DNA of 64,000 nt from Mumia xiangluensis (lineage in GTDB: Bacteria; Actinomycetota; Actinomycetes; Propionibacteriales; Nocardioidaceae). Below the pieces are notes generated by a model. It was not told the origin of the DNA, did not search any database, and saw nothing but the letters and a program-made list of their open reading frames with translations. Location: assembly GCF_010994095.1 (NCBI RefSeq), contig NZ_WJYO01000004.1, positions 124,001 through 188,000 on the forward strand. Direction: 5' to 3'. The number at the start of each line of letters is the position of its first letter. The stretch's first letter is position 1. Both the position numbers and the translations under genes were made by a program. This document shows positions 37,271 through 52,796 of this stretch, piece after piece.

Positions 37271-38241
37271 AGCCGTTCCGCGACCGCAACCCCGTGCTCG
37301 TCGGGCTGGTCGGCCTCCTGGTGATTGCCTCCTTCCTCGTCCTCGCCAGCCAGGCGAGCAGGCTCCCCGTCGTCGGCAGCGGTCCCACGTACGCGGCCGA
37401 GTTCACCGAGGTCGGCGGCCTCAAGAAGGGCGACGACGTACGCATGGCGGGCGTCCTGGTCGGAGAGGTCCGCGACCTCGAGCTGCGGGGCGACAAGGTC
37501 CGCGTGTCGTTCCGCATGAAGAAGGAGCGTGAGCGACTCGGCGAGGAGACCAGCGCGTCGGTCCGCATCAAGACGCTGCTCGGCACGATGTACGTCGCGC
37601 TCGACCCGGCCGGCGACGGCACCCTCGACGCGGGCTCGGTGATCCCGGCCTCCCGTACGACACCGCCGTACGACATCGTCCAGGCGTTCTCCGACCTCAG
37701 CGAGACGACCCAGGAGATCGACACCGACCAGCTCGCGTACGCGATGCGCACGCTCGGCGAGGTCACGGCGAAGACCCCGGAGGAGTTCCAGCGCGCCGTG
37801 ACCGGCGTGACAGAGCTCTCCGAGAACCTCGCCGCACGTGACAAGGAGATCAAGACGCTGCTCGAGAACATCGACGGCATCTCCGGCGTCCTCGCCGACC
37901 GCAACTCGGAGGTCGTGTCCCTGTTCGAGGATGGCGGCGTCCTGTTCGACGCGCTGACGGCCCGCCGGCAGGCGATCCACGACGTGCTCGTCGGCGTCAC
38001 GCGGATGTCGGACGAGATCGAGAAGCTCATCGGCGCGACGCGGGAGGACCTGAAGCCCGCGCTCGCCCGGCTCGCCGGCGTCGTCAAGGTCCTGCAGTCG
38101 AACGAGAAGAACATCGAGTCCGCCATGCAGCAGCTGCCGGCGTTCTACTCGATGGTCGCCTCCAACAGCGCCAACGGCCCGTGGCTCGACGGCTTCATCT
38201 ACAACCTGCTGAGCATCCTGGGTCTGGAGGAGGGACTGTGA
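37258..38241 (+). CDS. mceC: Mce family protein MceC
   Basis: 327 aa from the ATG at 37258, overlapping mceB by 13 nt; an ATG at 37267 that overlaps the mceB stop (ATGA) is an equal candidate. One N-terminal membrane helix (VGLVGLLVIASFLVLAS), an MCE domain (GGLKKGDDVRMAGVLVGEVR; IKTLLGTMYVAL) and a helical tail ending in LDGFIYNLLSILGL. Part of the hexameric substrate tunnel by family inference. Confidence 0.91.
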   Translation: MRAMKPFRDRNPVLVGLVGLLVIASFLVLASQASRLPVVGSGPTYAAEFTEVGGLKKGDDVRMAGVLVGEVRDLELRGDKVRVSFRMKKERERLGEETSASVRIKTLLGTMYVALDPAGDGTLDAGSVIPASRTTPPYDIVQAFSDLSETTQEIDTDQLAYAMRTLGEVTAKTPEEFQRAVTGVTELSENLAARDKEIKTLLENIDGISGVLADRNSEVVSLFEDGGVLFDALTARRQAIHDVLVGVTRMSDEIEKLIGATREDLKPALARLAGVVKVLQSNEKNIESAMQQLPAFYSMVASNSANGPWLDGFIYNLLSILGLEEGL

Positions 38242-39440
38242 GCGCGAACGTCACCCGCGGTCCGCGCGTGAGCCGCCGACTCGTCGAGATCGTGGTCGTC
38301 GTCGGGGTGCTCGCCCTGATCGCCGCGCTCGTCGTGGTGCTGGTGCCTCGGTCGGAGAAGCACACCGCGACGGTGGAGTTCGACCGGACCGTGTCGTTGT
38401 ACGAGGGCTCGAAGGTCCGCATCCTCGGGGTGGACGTCGGCACCGTCGAGTCGATCACCCCGCAGGGTTCCAGCGTGCGGGTGCGCCTGTCGTGGGACGC
38501 CCGGTACGACGTCCCGGAGGACGTGAAGGCGGTCATCGTCTCGCCCTCGGTCGTCGGTGACCGGTTCGTCCAGCTGACCCCCGCCTACTCCGGCGGCGCC
38601 AGGCTTGCCGACGGCGCGCACCTCGACCAGACCCGATCGGCCACGCCGACCGAGCTCGACGAGACCTTCGAGGCGCTGGACCGGGTGGCGACCGCCCTCG
38701 GGCCTGAGGGTGCCAACAAGGACGGCGCGCTGAGCGATCTCCTGGAGACCAGCGCCGACAACCTCGACGGGCGCGGCGCCGAGATCCGGCGCAGCATCGC
38801 GGCGCTGGCGAAGGTCACCACGACCGTCGACGGCTCCAAGGACGAGCTCTTCTCGTCGATGGAGAAGATCGAGCGGTTCGTGGAGGCGCTGGAGAAGAAC
38901 GACGAGAGCGTTCGCTCCTTCAACTCCAGCCTCGCCTCGGTCTCGGACGTCCTCTCCGGCGAGCGTGACGACCTCCAGGCAGCCCTGCGCGAGCTGGCGT
39001 CGGCGCTGGGCATGATCCAGGGCTACGTCGACGAGAACCGCGTCAGCCTGCGCAAGAACGTCGACGGCCTCGCCGACGTCACCAAGTCGCTCGCGTCCCA
39101 GCGCAAGAACCTGGCGGCGCTCCTGGAGAAGGGGCCGACGGCGTTGGCGAACCTTGCGACCGCCTACAACCCGACGACGGGCACGATCGACACCCGCGGC
39201 ACGATCAAGGGCAAGGCCGACGGCACCTTCCGTACGCTCACCCAGCCCGCCTACGTGTCCGCCTACTGCGGGCTCGCCTCGGGCCAGCACCCCGAGTACG
39301 CGGACGCGTGCTACGCCCTCGGCGACGTGATCACGTGGCTGGGCCAGCAGGCCGACGGTACGGCGAAGCGGTCGACCGCCGGCGACGCGCGGGCGGACAC
39401 CGGCGCGGACGACCTGGCGACGCTGATGGGGGTTGCGTGA
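38238..39440 (+). CDS. mceD: Mce family protein MceD
   Basis: 400 aa from a GTG overlapping mceC by 4 nt, with GGAGGAGG upstream. Membrane helix VEIVVVVGVLALIAALVVVL, MCE domain (LYEGSKVRILGVDVGTVESI; VVGDRFVQL), a long helical stretch with Asp/Glu/Ser-rich heptads, and a C-terminal region with two cysteines (SAYCGLASG and ADACYALGD) that may be bridged outside the membrane. Confidence 0.91.
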   Translation: MSANVTRGPRVSRRLVEIVVVVGVLALIAALVVVLVPRSEKHTATVEFDRTVSLYEGSKVRILGVDVGTVESITPQGSSVRVRLSWDARYDVPEDVKAVIVSPSVVGDRFVQLTPAYSGGARLADGAHLDQTRSATPTELDETFEALDRVATALGPEGANKDGALSDLLETSADNLDGRGAEIRRSIAALAKVTTTVDGSKDELFSSMEKIERFVEALEKNDESVRSFNSSLASVSDVLSGERDDLQAALRELASALGMIQGYVDENRVSLRKNVDGLADVTKSLASQRKNLAALLEKGPTALANLATAYNPTTGTIDTRGTIKGKADGTFRTLTQPAYVSAYCGLASGQHPEYADACYALGDVITWLGQQADGTAKRSTAGDARADTGADDLATLMGVA

Positions 39441-40543
39441 TGAGCACGCCCCGTCGCGCCGCGGGCGCAGTCGCGACCGCCGCCGCTCTGGCGCTCGTCG
39501 CCGGCTGCGGGAGCAGCTCCGTCGGTGACCTGCCCCTGCCGGGTGGCGCCGACCTCGGCGACGACCCGTACACCGTCGTCGTGGAGTTCTCCGACGTCCT
39601 CGACCTGGTGCCGCAGAGCGCGGTCAAGGTCAACGACGTGTCGGTCGGCAGGGTCACGGCGGTCGAGCTCGACGGCTGGCAGGCGAAGGTGACCGTGAAG
39701 GTCAACCGGTCGGTCGAGCTGCCGGACAACGCGACGGCGTCGATCCGGCAGACCAGCATCCTCGGCGAGAAGTTCGTGTCCCTGGCGCCGCCCGCGACGG
39801 GCGCCGAGGGGCGGCTGTCCGACGGGGACCAGATCCCGCTCGCGCGCTCGGGGCACACGCCCGAGGTCGAGGAGGTCCTCGGCGCGATGTCGCTCGTCCT
39901 CAACGGCGGCGCCATCGACAAGGTCCAGGTGATCGCCCGCGAGCTCAACGCGATGTCGACCGGACGCGAGGCCAACATGCGTACGCTGCTGCGCCGCCTC
40001 GACGAGTTCGTCGGCACCGCGGACGCCTCCAAGACGCAGATCGTCACCGCGATCGAGCAGATCGATCGTCTCGCCAAGGCGACCAAGACCCAGCAGAGCG
40101 CGATCAACAGCGCCCTCGACGACCTCCCGGCCGCGCTGAAGACCGTCGACGAGCAGCGCGAGAACCTCGTCCGGATGCTCAGCGCGCTGACCGACCTGAG
40201 CAGCGTCGGCACCGAGGTGATCGTGAAGTCCAAGCAGGCGGTGGTGGCCGACCTGAAGGCCCTCAACCCGGTTCTCGACAACCTCGCGTCCGCCGGCGAC
40301 GCGCTCATCTCGTCGCTCGAGGTGCTGCCGACGTTCCCGTTCCCCGACAGCCTGCTCGGTGAGACACCGTCCGAGGCGGCGGCGTACCAGATGGGTGACT
40401 ACACCAACGTGTCGATCGACTTCACCACCGACTTCTCCACGACGATCGGCCTGATGACGGAGGCGGAGCGGGCCTCGCTGAAGGACGCCCTGCGCGGCGA
40501 CGACGTCGCGTCGGTCATGGCAGCGACGGTGGTGGCGCCATGA
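39440..40543 (+). CDS. mceE: Mce family lipoprotein MceE (LprK-like)
   Basis: 367 aa. It is the only Mce subunit here with a lipobox (LVAGC, Cys at about 23) instead of a membrane anchor; this is a hallmark of the fifth gene, MceE/LprK, in actinobacterial operons. The MCE domain is VPQSAVKVNDVSVGRVTAV to QTSILGEKFVSL. The helical domain and the C-terminal end (TNVSIDFTTDFSTTIGL) match the family. Its start shares one base with the mceD stop. Confidence 0.92.
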   Translation: MSTPRRAAGAVATAAALALVAGCGSSSVGDLPLPGGADLGDDPYTVVVEFSDVLDLVPQSAVKVNDVSVGRVTAVELDGWQAKVTVKVNRSVELPDNATASIRQTSILGEKFVSLAPPATGAEGRLSDGDQIPLARSGHTPEVEEVLGAMSLVLNGGAIDKVQVIARELNAMSTGREANMRTLLRRLDEFVGTADASKTQIVTAIEQIDRLAKATKTQQSAINSALDDLPAALKTVDEQRENLVRMLSALTDLSSVGTEVIVKSKQAVVADLKALNPVLDNLASAGDALISSLEVLPTFPFPDSLLGETPSEAAAYQMGDYTNVSIDFTTDFSTTIGLMTEAERASLKDALRGDDVASVMAATVVAP

Positions 40544-41802
40544 TCACCGGTCGCGTGAAGGCCCAGCTGATCCTCTTCGTCGTCATCACCCTGCTCGGCG
40601 TGACGTACGTCGGCGCGAAGTACGCCCAGCTCGATCGGCTGTTCGGCGCGAACGGCTACTCCGTGACGGTCGAGATGGCCGAGTCGGGAGGGATCTTCAC
40701 CGGCGCCGACGTCACGTACCGCGGGGTCAGCGTCGGGCGCGTGAAGGACATGTGGCTCACCACCGACGGCGTCGACGTCGAGGTGCGCATCGACGAGGAG
40801 GCCCCGCCGATCCCGTCCGACACGGACGTGGTGGTCGCCAACAAGTCAGCGGTCGGCGAGCAGTACCTCGACTTCCAGCCCACGTCCGACTCGACCCCGT
40901 ACCTCGCTGACGAGGACGTGATCGCGCGCGAACGCACCCAGGTCCCCATCGACACGCGGTCGCTGATCACCGACGTGAGCGCCCTGCTGACCTCGGTCGA
41001 TGCAGACGACCTCAGCACGGTGATCACCGAGCTGGGCGACGCGTTCGAGGGCTCGGCCGGCGACTTCCGGACCACCATCGACGCCACCAGCGCGTTCATC
41101 ACCAAGGCGGACCAGAAGTACGAGGTCACGGCCGACCTGATCCGCGAGTCGACGCAGGTCCTCCAGACGCAGGTCGACTCCTCGGACGACATCGAGGACT
41201 TCGCCACGAACCTGCGCGACCTGTCGACGGCGATGAGGACGTCGGACGCCGATCTTCGCGCGGTCATCGAGGCAGGCGCGCCGACGGCCACGACGCTGCG
41301 GACCGTGATCGCCGAGAACGCCGACGACCTGGCGGTGCTCCTCGACCGGGCGATCCGCCTCAACAAGGTCGTCCGCGCACACCTCGACGGGATCCGTGGG
41401 GTGCTCGTGATTGCCCCGTACGGCGTCGAGAGCGCGTTCTCGATCATCGCGAAGGACTCGCGGACCGGCCAGTACGCCGTACGCCTGAGCCTTGCGATCC
41501 AGGCCGAGAACCCGCCGTGCACCAAGGGCTACGTCCCGGAGGCCCGTCAGCGCACACCGTTCGACCGGACGCCAGCGCCCTGGAAGCGCGATCTCGGCTG
41601 CACCGAGAAGCTCACGCGGGGTGCCAAGGCTGCGGGTGCCTCCGCGTCGCCGGCGGCCGCGACGGAGGGCCAGACCCTCGGTACGTACGATGTTGCGACG
41701 AAGCAGGTGGACGTCTCGGACCCGACGACGATCCCCGATGCTCCGGATCTCGGGAAGGAGTCCTGGAAGTGGATGCTGCTCGGACCGGCGGTCGCACGCT
41801 GA
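40540..41802 (+). CDS. mceF: Mce family protein MceF
   Basis: 420 aa. N-terminal helix (AQLILFVVITLLGVTYVGA), MCE domain (GGIFTGADVTYRGVSVGRVK; KSAVGEQYLDFQP), a helical region, and a C-terminal part with paired cysteines (NPPCTKGYVPE and RDLGCTEKL). It is the last of the six core subunits. The next gene starts 34 nt inside its 3' end, in another frame. Confidence 0.92.
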   Translation: MITGRVKAQLILFVVITLLGVTYVGAKYAQLDRLFGANGYSVTVEMAESGGIFTGADVTYRGVSVGRVKDMWLTTDGVDVEVRIDEEAPPIPSDTDVVVANKSAVGEQYLDFQPTSDSTPYLADEDVIARERTQVPIDTRSLITDVSALLTSVDADDLSTVITELGDAFEGSAGDFRTTIDATSAFITKADQKYEVTADLIRESTQVLQTQVDSSDDIEDFATNLRDLSTAMRTSDADLRAVIEAGAPTATTLRTVIAENADDLAVLLDRAIRLNKVVRAHLDGIRGVLVIAPYGVESAFSIIAKDSRTGQYAVRLSLAIQAENPPCTKGYVPEARQRTPFDRTPAPWKRDLGCTEKLTRGAKAAGASASPAAATEGQTLGTYDVATKQVDVSDPTTIPDAPDLGKESWKWMLLGPAVAR

Positions 41803-42332
41803 CCCGGACGCGCGTGCTCGCGCTCGTGCTCGTCCTCGTGGCGGTCGCGGGTCTCGCGATCGGCGTCCGCGCGGTCGTTCGCGGGCCCCAGATCCCCGCG
41901 AACGCCGACACCTCGACCCGCCAGGACGTGCGGGCGGCTGCGGAGAAGTTCGCGGCGAGCGTCAACTCGTACGACGTGACGGACCTCGACCCGTACGTGG
42001 ACCGTGTGACCCCCTTGCTCACGGACACGATGGCCGAGCAGTTCGAGGCGTCGACCAAGGACCTGCTGGCCCAGTTCGCCGACACCGAGATCACGTCGGT
42101 GGGCACGGTCGAGCAGGTGGCGATCGAGAGCCTCGACAGCGACAGCGCCGAGGTGCTTGCTGCGATCACCGTCGCGACGAAACCCGAGGACGTCCAGGTC
42201 GGCCAGCCGCGGCTGCGGTGGAGGATCTCGCTCGTCCTGGAGGGTGACCGCTGGCTCGTCGAGAACTTCGCCAACGTCCCGGTCGAGTCGGAGAAGCCGA
42301 CCGCGACACCCGACGAGGAGGACGGATCGTGA
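41769..42332 (+). CDS. Mce-associated membrane protein 1
   Basis: 187 aa. The GTG at 41769 is preceded at 8 nt by GGAAGGAG, an excellent ribosome-binding site that lies inside mceF, so the genes overlap by 34 nt. One N-terminal membrane helix (VLALVLVLVAVAGLAIGVRA) is followed by an NTF2-like periplasmic domain (SVNSYDVTDLDPYVDRVTPL; WRISLVLEGDRWLVENF), as in the Mce-associated (Mas) proteins that follow mycobacterial mce operons. They are thought to stabilise the transporter; the exact role is unknown. Confidence 0.83.
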   Translation: MDAARTGGRTLTRTRVLALVLVLVAVAGLAIGVRAVVRGPQIPANADTSTRQDVRAAAEKFAASVNSYDVTDLDPYVDRVTPLLTDTMAEQFEASTKDLLAQFADTEITSVGTVEQVAIESLDSDSAEVLAAITVATKPEDVQVGQPRLRWRISLVLEGDRWLVENFANVPVESEKPTATPDEEDGS

Positions 42333-43069
42333 GCAGCCGACGCCCGCGGATCGCCGGAGAGCGGCGCCGCCCCACGGATCCCGCCGAGACCGCACCGGCC
42401 GATGCGACCCCCTCTTCGCCGGCCGACGCGACCCCCTCTTCGCCGGCCGACGCGACCCCCTCTTCGCCGGCCGACGCGACCCCCTCCCCGCCGGCCGACG
42501 CGACCCCCTCCCCGCTGGTCGAGGCGACGGAGTCGATCGAGACCCCTCGTCCCTCGCGCCCGCCGATGAGCCGCCGCGCCCGTGTCCTGCTCGCGGCGCT
42601 CGGCGTCCTCGCGGTGGTGGCCGTGGTGTTCGCCGTCGTGGCGACCGCGGCGGTCGAGCAGACCGAGTCGTCGGCCGACGAGCGCGTCGCGACCGAGGAC
42701 GCGGCGACCGCGGCGGCGACGCCGGCGCTGGAGACGGTCCTCAGCTACGGCCACGAGACCGTGGCCGAGGATCTGAAGTCGGCCACGGAGCTGATGACCG
42801 ACGACTTCGCCGCAGAGTACGAGCAGCTGTCGCCGCAGGTGGCATCGGCTGCGGAGCAGCGCAAGATCGACGTCGCTGCGACCGTACGCGCGATCGCTCC
42901 GCTGGAGTGCGGTCAGGAGTGCTCGGACACGAGCGTCCGGCTGCTGGCGTTCGTCGACCAGAACCGGACCGTCGCGGGCAAGGCGGGCTCTCCGGCCGCG
43001 CTGTCGGTCGTGGTGCGGATGGAGAAGGTCGACGGCGACTGGCTCGTCGCCGAGCTCACGACGACCTGA
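42329..43069 (+). CDS. Mce-associated membrane protein 2 with PADATPSS repeats
   Basis: 246 aa from a GTG overlapping the previous stop. Residues 22-62 consist of five eight-residue repeats (PADATPSS or PADATPSP) on the cytoplasmic side of a single membrane helix (VLLAALGVLAVVAVVFAVVA). The outer domain is NTF2-like (LSYGHETVAEDLKSATELM; VVRMEKVDGDWLVAEL) and contains a likely disulphide in LECGQECSD. It ends the mce operon, facing the sortase gene across a shared terminator. Confidence 0.83.
   Translation: MSSRRPRIAGERRRPTDPAETAPADATPSSPADATPSSPADATPSSPADATPSPPADATPSPLVEATESIETPRPSRPPMSRRARVLLAALGVLAVVAVVFAVVATAAVEQTESSADERVATEDAATAAATPALETVLSYGHETVAEDLKSATELMTDDFAAEYEQLSPQVASAAEQRKIDVAATVRAIAPLECGQECSDTSVRLLAFVDQNRTVAGKAGSPAALSVVVRMEKVDGDWLVAELTTT
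42395..42514 (+). repeat. Five 24-bp tandem repeats in the Mce-associated gene
   Basis: Five units of 24 bp (starts 42395, 42419, 42443, 42467, 42491) encode PADATPSS/PADATPSP. Units 2 and 3 are identical; unit 1 has GAT for GAC and units 4-5 have TCC CCG for TCT TCG. Confidence 0.92.
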
Positions 43070-43096
43070 CCGGGCCGCTCACAGCCCGCCCGGTCA
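43067..43096. terminator. Bidirectional terminator whose stem holds both stop codons
   Basis: TGACCGGGC (43067-43075) pairs with GCCCGGTCA (43088-43096). The first three bases are the stop codon of the last mce-operon gene and the last three are the stop of the opposing sortase gene. No T tract. Confidence 0.65.
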
Positions 43097-43807
43097 CACG
43101 TGGCGGGCGTCGACCAGCCGGCCGAACACCACCGACCGGTTGTCGGTGTGGAAGATCTCCGAGCACGTCGTCAGCGTGAGCAGGGCTTCCTTGGGGATCG
43201 CCCGAGATCGCTGGCTCTTGTTGTGCTTCGCCTTCTCGGGCACGGGCTGCACGACCCAGACGTCGGTGAAGTCGACGATGGTGCCGGTGCCCGAGCCCTG
43301 CAGGACGTACGTGTAGACGTGGGTGCGCGTCTCGACGACCACTTCGTCGCCCTTGCGGAGGTCCGGGAAGTCCTTGAACGGCTGCCCGTTGGTGATCCGA
43401 TGGCCGGCGACCGCGAAGTTGCCGAGCTGCCCGGGGCGCTGCGTGTCGGGGAAGTGGCCGACGCCGGAGGTCAGGGCCGAGTCGTCGACGCCCTCGACGA
43501 CGGGGACCTCGAAGTCGTCGCCGAAGCGAGGGATCCGCAGCACTGCCATGGCCTCGCCCATGCGGACCTCGTCGGTGGTCGCGTCACCGGCGCGGTTGCC
43601 GCGCCAGTCGTCGGCGAGCGCGACCGCCATCTCGCCCTGACGTTGCTTGGCGACGATGTTGGTGCCGACGTACTTCCAGGCGATCCATCCGCCGCCGATG
43701 ATGAGCACGAGGGTCAGCGCGGTCGCGAGCATCCGAGCCGGACGCAGGTGCGGGGTCGGCTTCAGCTCCGGGCGCTCGCGCCGGGGCGGGGCGGTGTCGA
43801 CGGGCAC
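43094..43807 (-). CDS. Class E sortase
   Basis: 237 aa from a GTG preceded by AGGAGGAGG. A short cytoplasmic N-terminus, one membrane helix at about 27-48 (LATALTLVLIIGGGWIAW), then the sortase beta-barrel with H136 in VAGHR, C215 in TLTTC and R224 or R230 in NRSVVFGR. The TLTTC-type site and single N-terminal anchor fit class E, the actinobacterial housekeeping class, which usually recognises LAxTG. The only candidate substrate here has LPATG (31168-32187). A longer in-frame start at 43933 lacks a ribosome-binding site. Confidence 0.9.
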   Translation of the reverse strand: MPVDTAPPRRERPELKPTPHLRPARMLATALTLVLIIGGGWIAWKYVGTNIVAKQRQGEMAVALADDWRGNRAGDATTDEVRMGEAMAVLRIPRFGDDFEVPVVEGVDDSALTSGVGHFPDTQRPGQLGNFAVAGHRITNGQPFKDFPDLRKGDEVVVETRTHVYTYVLQGSGTGTIVDFTDVWVVQPVPEKAKHNKSQRSRAIPKEALLTLTTCSEIFHTDNRSVVFGRLVDARHV

Positions 43808-44005
43808 AGCTCCTCCTCCTGGTGCTCGGCCGAGATCACGGGCGTAACGCGGGTCACACCCAGGGTGGCACACCCCCGTGAGGGCCCCGAGCGACGGCCC
43901 CGCAGAGTGTGCATTCCGCGACGCGTTGCACAACGATTCCGGCGGGTTGCTTGACCTGAGGCGAAGATGCGTTCATCATCGACGGCGGAGGCTTGACACC
44001 CTGGG

Positions 44006-44035
44006 TTGAAATCTGCCCACGTTGGCGTCTAGACT
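44006..44035 (+). promoter_or_regulatory. rpoB promoter and leader (within the 337-nt gap 43808-44144)
   Basis: TTGAAA and TAGACT are separated by 18 nt, about 110 nt before the rpoB start. A TTGACA at 43993-43998 also exists but has no -10 at proper distance. The rest of the 337-nt gap between the sortase start and rpoB holds no gene that I can see; the upstream part would contain the divergent sortase promoter. Confidence 0.7.
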
Positions 44036-44144
44036 ATTTCTTTGCGCCTCCTGCATCCTGCCCTCACCCCTTGACGGGGGTCGTTCGGCATGGGTTCTGG
44101 ACGGTGCCGCAATCGGGAACTGCGAGCCTTCGGAAGGACCCCTC

Positions 44145-47615
<3,471 letters not shown>

Positions 47616-47621
47616 GACGCG

Positions 47622-47651
47622 GGGGCGCGGCCTCTCCTGAGTCCGCGCCCC
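47622..47651 (+). other. Hairpin between rpoB and rpoC
   Basis: GGGGCGCGG pairs with CCGCGCCCC across a 12-nt loop. It may be an mRNA processing or partial attenuation site inside the operon; function is not shown. Confidence 0.45.
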
Positions 47652-47700
47652 GCCTCCGACCTCGTCCCCAGATTTTTCATCACGAAGGAAAGAAGACAAC

Positions 47701-51579
<3,879 letters not shown>

Positions 51580-51594
51580 TCGACTCTGGTCCAC

Positions 51595-51632
51595 GAAAGG
51601 GCCCTCGGAGCTTCGTGCTCCGGGGGCCTTTT
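51595..51632 (+). terminator. Intrinsic terminator after rpoC
   Basis: AAAGGGCCCTCGGAGC pairs with GCTCCGGGGGCC around TTCGT, followed by TTTT. It is the one classical T-tract terminator in the window. Confidence 0.9.
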
Positions 51633-51704
51633 CACGTGTTGGTGCAGGTCACAGGGGTTTCACAGGGTCTCTCAGGGATTGTTAAGGATCGCCTGGTTAC
51701 GTCG

Positions 51705-52796
51705 ATGGGGATGTCTTCGACACTGATGCAACCCCCCGCAGAGGTCGCCGCCGGCAGCTCGATCGGCCCGGCCCGCCAGACGACCCGTGACCCCCTCCTC
51801 GACAACGCCCGCTACTGGGTGATGCTCCTCGTGGTGGCCGGTCACGCCCTCCAGTACCTCCTCGAGGTGCCCGCCGCGCGCGGCACGTACGCCTGGATCT
51901 ACTCGTTCCACATGCCGGCGTTCGTGCTCGTCTCCGGCTACGTCGCGCGCCGCTACGAGGGGTCGCCGAAGCAGACCCGCGCGCTCGTGACCACGCTGGT
52001 GCTGCCGTACGTCGCGCTCAACGTGGGCCTGGACGGCTTCCGTGCCCTCCTGGACGGCAAGCCGCTCGACATCAACCTGCTCGATCCCGCCTGGTCGACC
52101 TGGTTCCTCATCGCCCTCGTGGCGTGGCGCCTGTCGACGCCGCTGTGGCGCGTGGTCCGCGCCCCGGTCCTGGTCGCGATCGCGATCAGCCTCGTCGCGG
52201 GTCTGTGGCAGGTCAGCAACGTCGTGTCGATCCACCGGATCCTCGGCCTGCTCCCGTTCTACGTGGCCGGCATGTACCTGCGGCCCGAGCACTTCGCGAT
52301 GCTGCGGCGCCCGGTCGTACGCGTCGCGTCGGCGGTCGCCCTCGCCGCGACGCTCGTCTGGTGCCTCGTGCGCCAGGACGACTGGCTGGTCTCCTGGCTC
52401 TACTGGCGCGACGCGTACGCCCAGTCGCCACTGGACGCAGACCCGGTCGGCGGGGTGCTGACGCGGGCCGGCCTGCTGGTCGTGGGGTTCGCCCTGACGG
52501 CGGCTGTGCTCTCGGTCGTGCCGCGTCGTGAGGATGCCACGACGGCACTGGGCCGGAGGACCATGAACGCGTACATGGTGCACGGGTTCGTCCTGATCGC
52601 CCTCGCGCACTTCGGTGTCTTCGACGTGCTGGCCGGACTCGGTGCGCTCGCCGTCCCGATCGTGCTCGTGGTCTCGGCACTGCTCGGCACTGCGCTGATG
52701 TCGGACCCCGTCGCCCGCGTGGTCAGTCCGCTGGTGGCGCCCAAGCTGTCCTGGGCGTTCCGCGGCGAGGCTCAGGCGCGCGCTGGCGGCAGGTAG
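51705..52796 (+). CDS. Acyltransferase-3 family membrane protein
   Basis: 363 aa from the ATG at 51705; ATGs at 51711 and 51726 and a longer frame from 51615 are possible, so the start is uncertain. It has about ten membrane helices. Family features are DNARYWVMLLVVAGHALQY (with the conserved His), YSFHMPAFVLVSGYVAR and the closing GRRTMNAYMVHGFVLIAL. Such proteins, related to fucose 4-O-acetylases, move acetyl or other acyl groups onto sugars or cell-envelope polymers. The acceptor is unknown. Its 3' end overlaps the convergent lipoprotein gene by 25 nt. Confidence 0.85.
   Translation: MGMSSTLMQPPAEVAAGSSIGPARQTTRDPLLDNARYWVMLLVVAGHALQYLLEVPAARGTYAWIYSFHMPAFVLVSGYVARRYEGSPKQTRALVTTLVLPYVALNVGLDGFRALLDGKPLDINLLDPAWSTWFLIALVAWRLSTPLWRVVRAPVLVAIAISLVAGLWQVSNVVSIHRILGLLPFYVAGMYLRPEHFAMLRRPVVRVASAVALAATLVWCLVRQDDWLVSWLYWRDAYAQSPLDADPVGGVLTRAGLLVVGFALTAAVLSVVPRREDATTALGRRTMNAYMVHGFVLIALAHFGVFDVLAGLGALAVPIVLVVSALLGTALMSDPVARVVSPLVAPKLSWAFRGEAQARAGGR

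Noticed and set aside
43993-43998. TTGACA as the -35 box of rpoB
   Set aside because: No TANNNT lies 16-19 nt downstream; TTGAAA with TAGACT at 18 nt is the better pair.
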